Positions 62,827 to 64,000 of a stretch of 64,000 bases of DNA are shown one piece after another; the stretch's first letter is position 1; every line of letters starts with the position of its first letter. The stretch is taken from assembly GCF_020805785.1 (NCBI RefSeq), contig NZ_JAJGZV010000001.1:1116001-1180000 (forward strand), written 5' to 3'. A program made the translations under genes and the position numbers. The notes under the pieces were generated by a model. The model had not been told where the DNA came from. It did not search any database and was given only the letters and a program-made list of their open reading frames with translations. Source of the DNA: Flavobacterium chungbukense (lineage in GTDB: Bacteria > Bacteroidota > Bacteroidia > Flavobacteriales > Flavobacteriaceae).

Positions 62827-64000
62827 ATGTTACAATTAAGAATGAGGAAAACGGCCATTATTTTTGTAATGGCTGTTGGTTTTTTTAACCAAACCCATGC
62901 CCAGAAAAAGTATCTGTATCAAGATGCCAAAGCGCCTGTTGAAGATAGAGTAAAAGACTTGCTAAGCCGTATGACACTTGAAGAAAAAGTGCGTCAGATG
63001 GATATGTATAGAGGAGATTTTTTTAAAGATAAAGAAGATTTTGCTAAAGGTAAATCGGCAGAAAAAATCGGTAAATTAGGAATTGGAGCTATTCATGATC
63101 TTTATCCGCGTTCAGCGAAAATGATCAATGATTTGCAAACAAGCGTAATCAAAGGAAACCGTTGGGGAATTCCGGCGCTGATTATGTGTGAAATGCTTCA
63201 CGGATATTTAGACGAAGGAAGTACCGCTTTCCCTATGAACATTGGACTTGGATCAACTTGGGATACTAGCGTATTAGACAAAGTTGGAAAAGTAATTGGT
63301 ATGGAAGCCAGAGCGCATGGAGTGCATTTTGGCTTTGGCCCAAACTTAGATTTAGGTCGCGAGCCAAGATGGGGACGTGTTGCTGAAACTTTTGGTGAAG
63401 ATGCTTTCTTAAACAGCGAAATTGGTTTGGCTTTCATTAAAGGATTACAAGGAGATGACTTAAAATCTGATCGTTCTATTATTGCTGAGCCGAAACACTT
63501 TGCCGTTCATGGGATTCCACAAGCAGGAGGAAATTCGTCGCCAATTTTGGTTGGAGAACGTTCTGCAAGAGAAGATCATTTGCCATCTTTCGAAAAAGCA
63601 TTTACAAAAGGTGGTGCTTTAGGAACCATGTGTGCTTATTCTGAGTTAGATGGAATTCCTTGTGCAGCAAATCATTGGTTATTGACGGATGTTTTGAGAA
63701 ATGAATGGGGTTTTAAAGGATTGGTAGTTTCAGATTTGGGAGCAATTAAATACATTCAAACAACTCATAAAGTGGCTGATTCTCCAAAAGATGCTATTAG
63801 AGAAGCAGTTTCTGCTGGTGTTGATATGCAGTTTTATGATTTTTCAAACGAATTCTGGCAAAGTACAGTTATTGAATTGGTAAATGAAAAGAAATTGACA
63901 ACGGAAAATATCGACCGTGCGGCGGGAGCAGTTTTACGTTTGAAATTCTTATTAGGATTATTTGAAAATCCGTACACAGATAAAAATCTAATTAAAGAAC
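62827..64000 (+). CDS. GH3 beta-glycosidase, N-terminal part (runs off window)
   Basis: The frame is open to the window end (391 codons visible). ATG 62827 or 62842 (MRKTAIIFVMAVGFFNQTHAQ) gives a signal peptide. The GH3 N-terminal barrel shows APVEDRVKDLLSRMTLEEKVRQM, GPNLDLGREPRWGRVAETFGED, EPKHFAVHG and nucleophile D303 in LVVSDLGAI. The acid/base Glu, in the second domain, lies outside the window. GH3 covers beta-glucosidases, beta-xylosidases and beta-GlcNAcases. In an N-glycan locus beta-1,2-xylosidase (plant N-glycans) is an attractive guess, but specificity cannot be read here. The gene starts 12 nt after GH92. Confidence 0.92.
   Translation, partial: MLQLRMRKTAIIFVMAVGFFNQTHAQKKYLYQDAKAPVEDRVKDLLSRMTLEEKVRQMDMYRGDFFKDKEDFAKGKSAEKIGKLGIGAIHDLYPRSAKMINDLQTSVIKGNRWGIPALIMCEMLHGYLDEGSTAFPMNIGLGSTWDTSVLDKVGKVIGMEARAHGVHFGFGPNLDLGREPRWGRVAETFGEDAFLNSEIGLAFIKGLQGDDLKSDRSIIAEPKHFAVHGIPQAGGNSSPILVGERSAREDHLPSFEKAFTKGGALGTMCAYSELDGIPCAANHWLLTDVLRNEWGFKGLVVSDLGAIKYIQTTHKVADSPKDAIREAVSAGVDMQFYDFSNEFWQSTVIELVNEKKLTTENIDRAAGAVLRLKFLLGLFENPYTDKNLIKE

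Overview
The window looks like a chromosomal segment of a Flavobacterium-like member of the Bacteroidota. Base composition is AT-rich. Many secreted proteins carry signal peptides ending in 'AQ' or a lipobox Cys. There is an ECF sigma/FecR/SusC/SusD cassette, promoter-like TAnnTTTR boxes, and no strong Shine-Dalgarno sequences. Nearly every gene is on the + strand; the exception is a LytS/LytT-type pair at 43.7-45.6 kb. I see no tRNA, rRNA, IS, phage gene or CRISPR array.

Region 1 (1-21.5 kb) is part of a polysaccharide utilization locus for a rhamnose-rich, probably pectic glycan. It holds the 3' end of one GH78 rhamnosidase, an esterase with an STN-like N-domain, GH95, an MGH1-like (alpha/alpha)6 glycosidase, a complete GH78, a BNR/sialidase-fold lipoprotein, an exported xylose-isomerase-like TIM barrel, a large alpha-uronidase-like enzyme, a GH2-malectin-CBM protein and a second GH2. 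Rhamnogalacturonan II or I side chains, or an arabinogalactan protein, are the likeliest targets (inference). Its SusC/SusD pair must lie outside the window. Two unrelated small genes follow (YdeI/OmdA and Pr6Pr families).

Region 2 (23-38.8 kb) is an ECF sigma, FecR anti-sigma, STN-containing SusC, SusD, TlpA-like thioredoxin, alpha/beta hydrolase, DsbD and M16 peptidase cluster. It has no glycosidase. The mix of an outer-membrane importer, thiol-disulfide enzymes and a peptidase points to uptake of a peptide or other thiol-containing nutrient rather than a glycan.

Region 3 (39.2-64 kb) reads as an N-glycan catabolic locus: GH29 x2, GH92 x2, GH20, GH35, GH3 (cut by the window end), a Tat-exported glycosylasparaginase, GH130 phosphorylase, an SSS symporter, a NagB-PIG-L fusion, a CBM9-like protein and a GHL10-like lipoprotein, with the LytS/LytT pair embedded. 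Exo-enzymes would trim fucose, galactose, GlcNAc and mannose. The asparaginase would release GlcNAc from Asn, the symporter could import the Man-GlcNAc core for GH130, and NagB-PIG-L would feed amino sugar into glycolysis. No SusC/D or endoglycosidase for it is in view.

The most striking non-coding signal is that many gene junctions are filled by long imperfect palindromes drawn from about ten dispersed sequence families. Some are nested, and one family shows compensatory changes in both arms. Other noteworthy points are a terminator-like hairpin inside the signal-peptide codons of a GH92 gene, a sigma factor that seems to lack an ATG/GTG/TTG start at the expected place, and a shared upstream block before the first GH29 and nagB-like genes.
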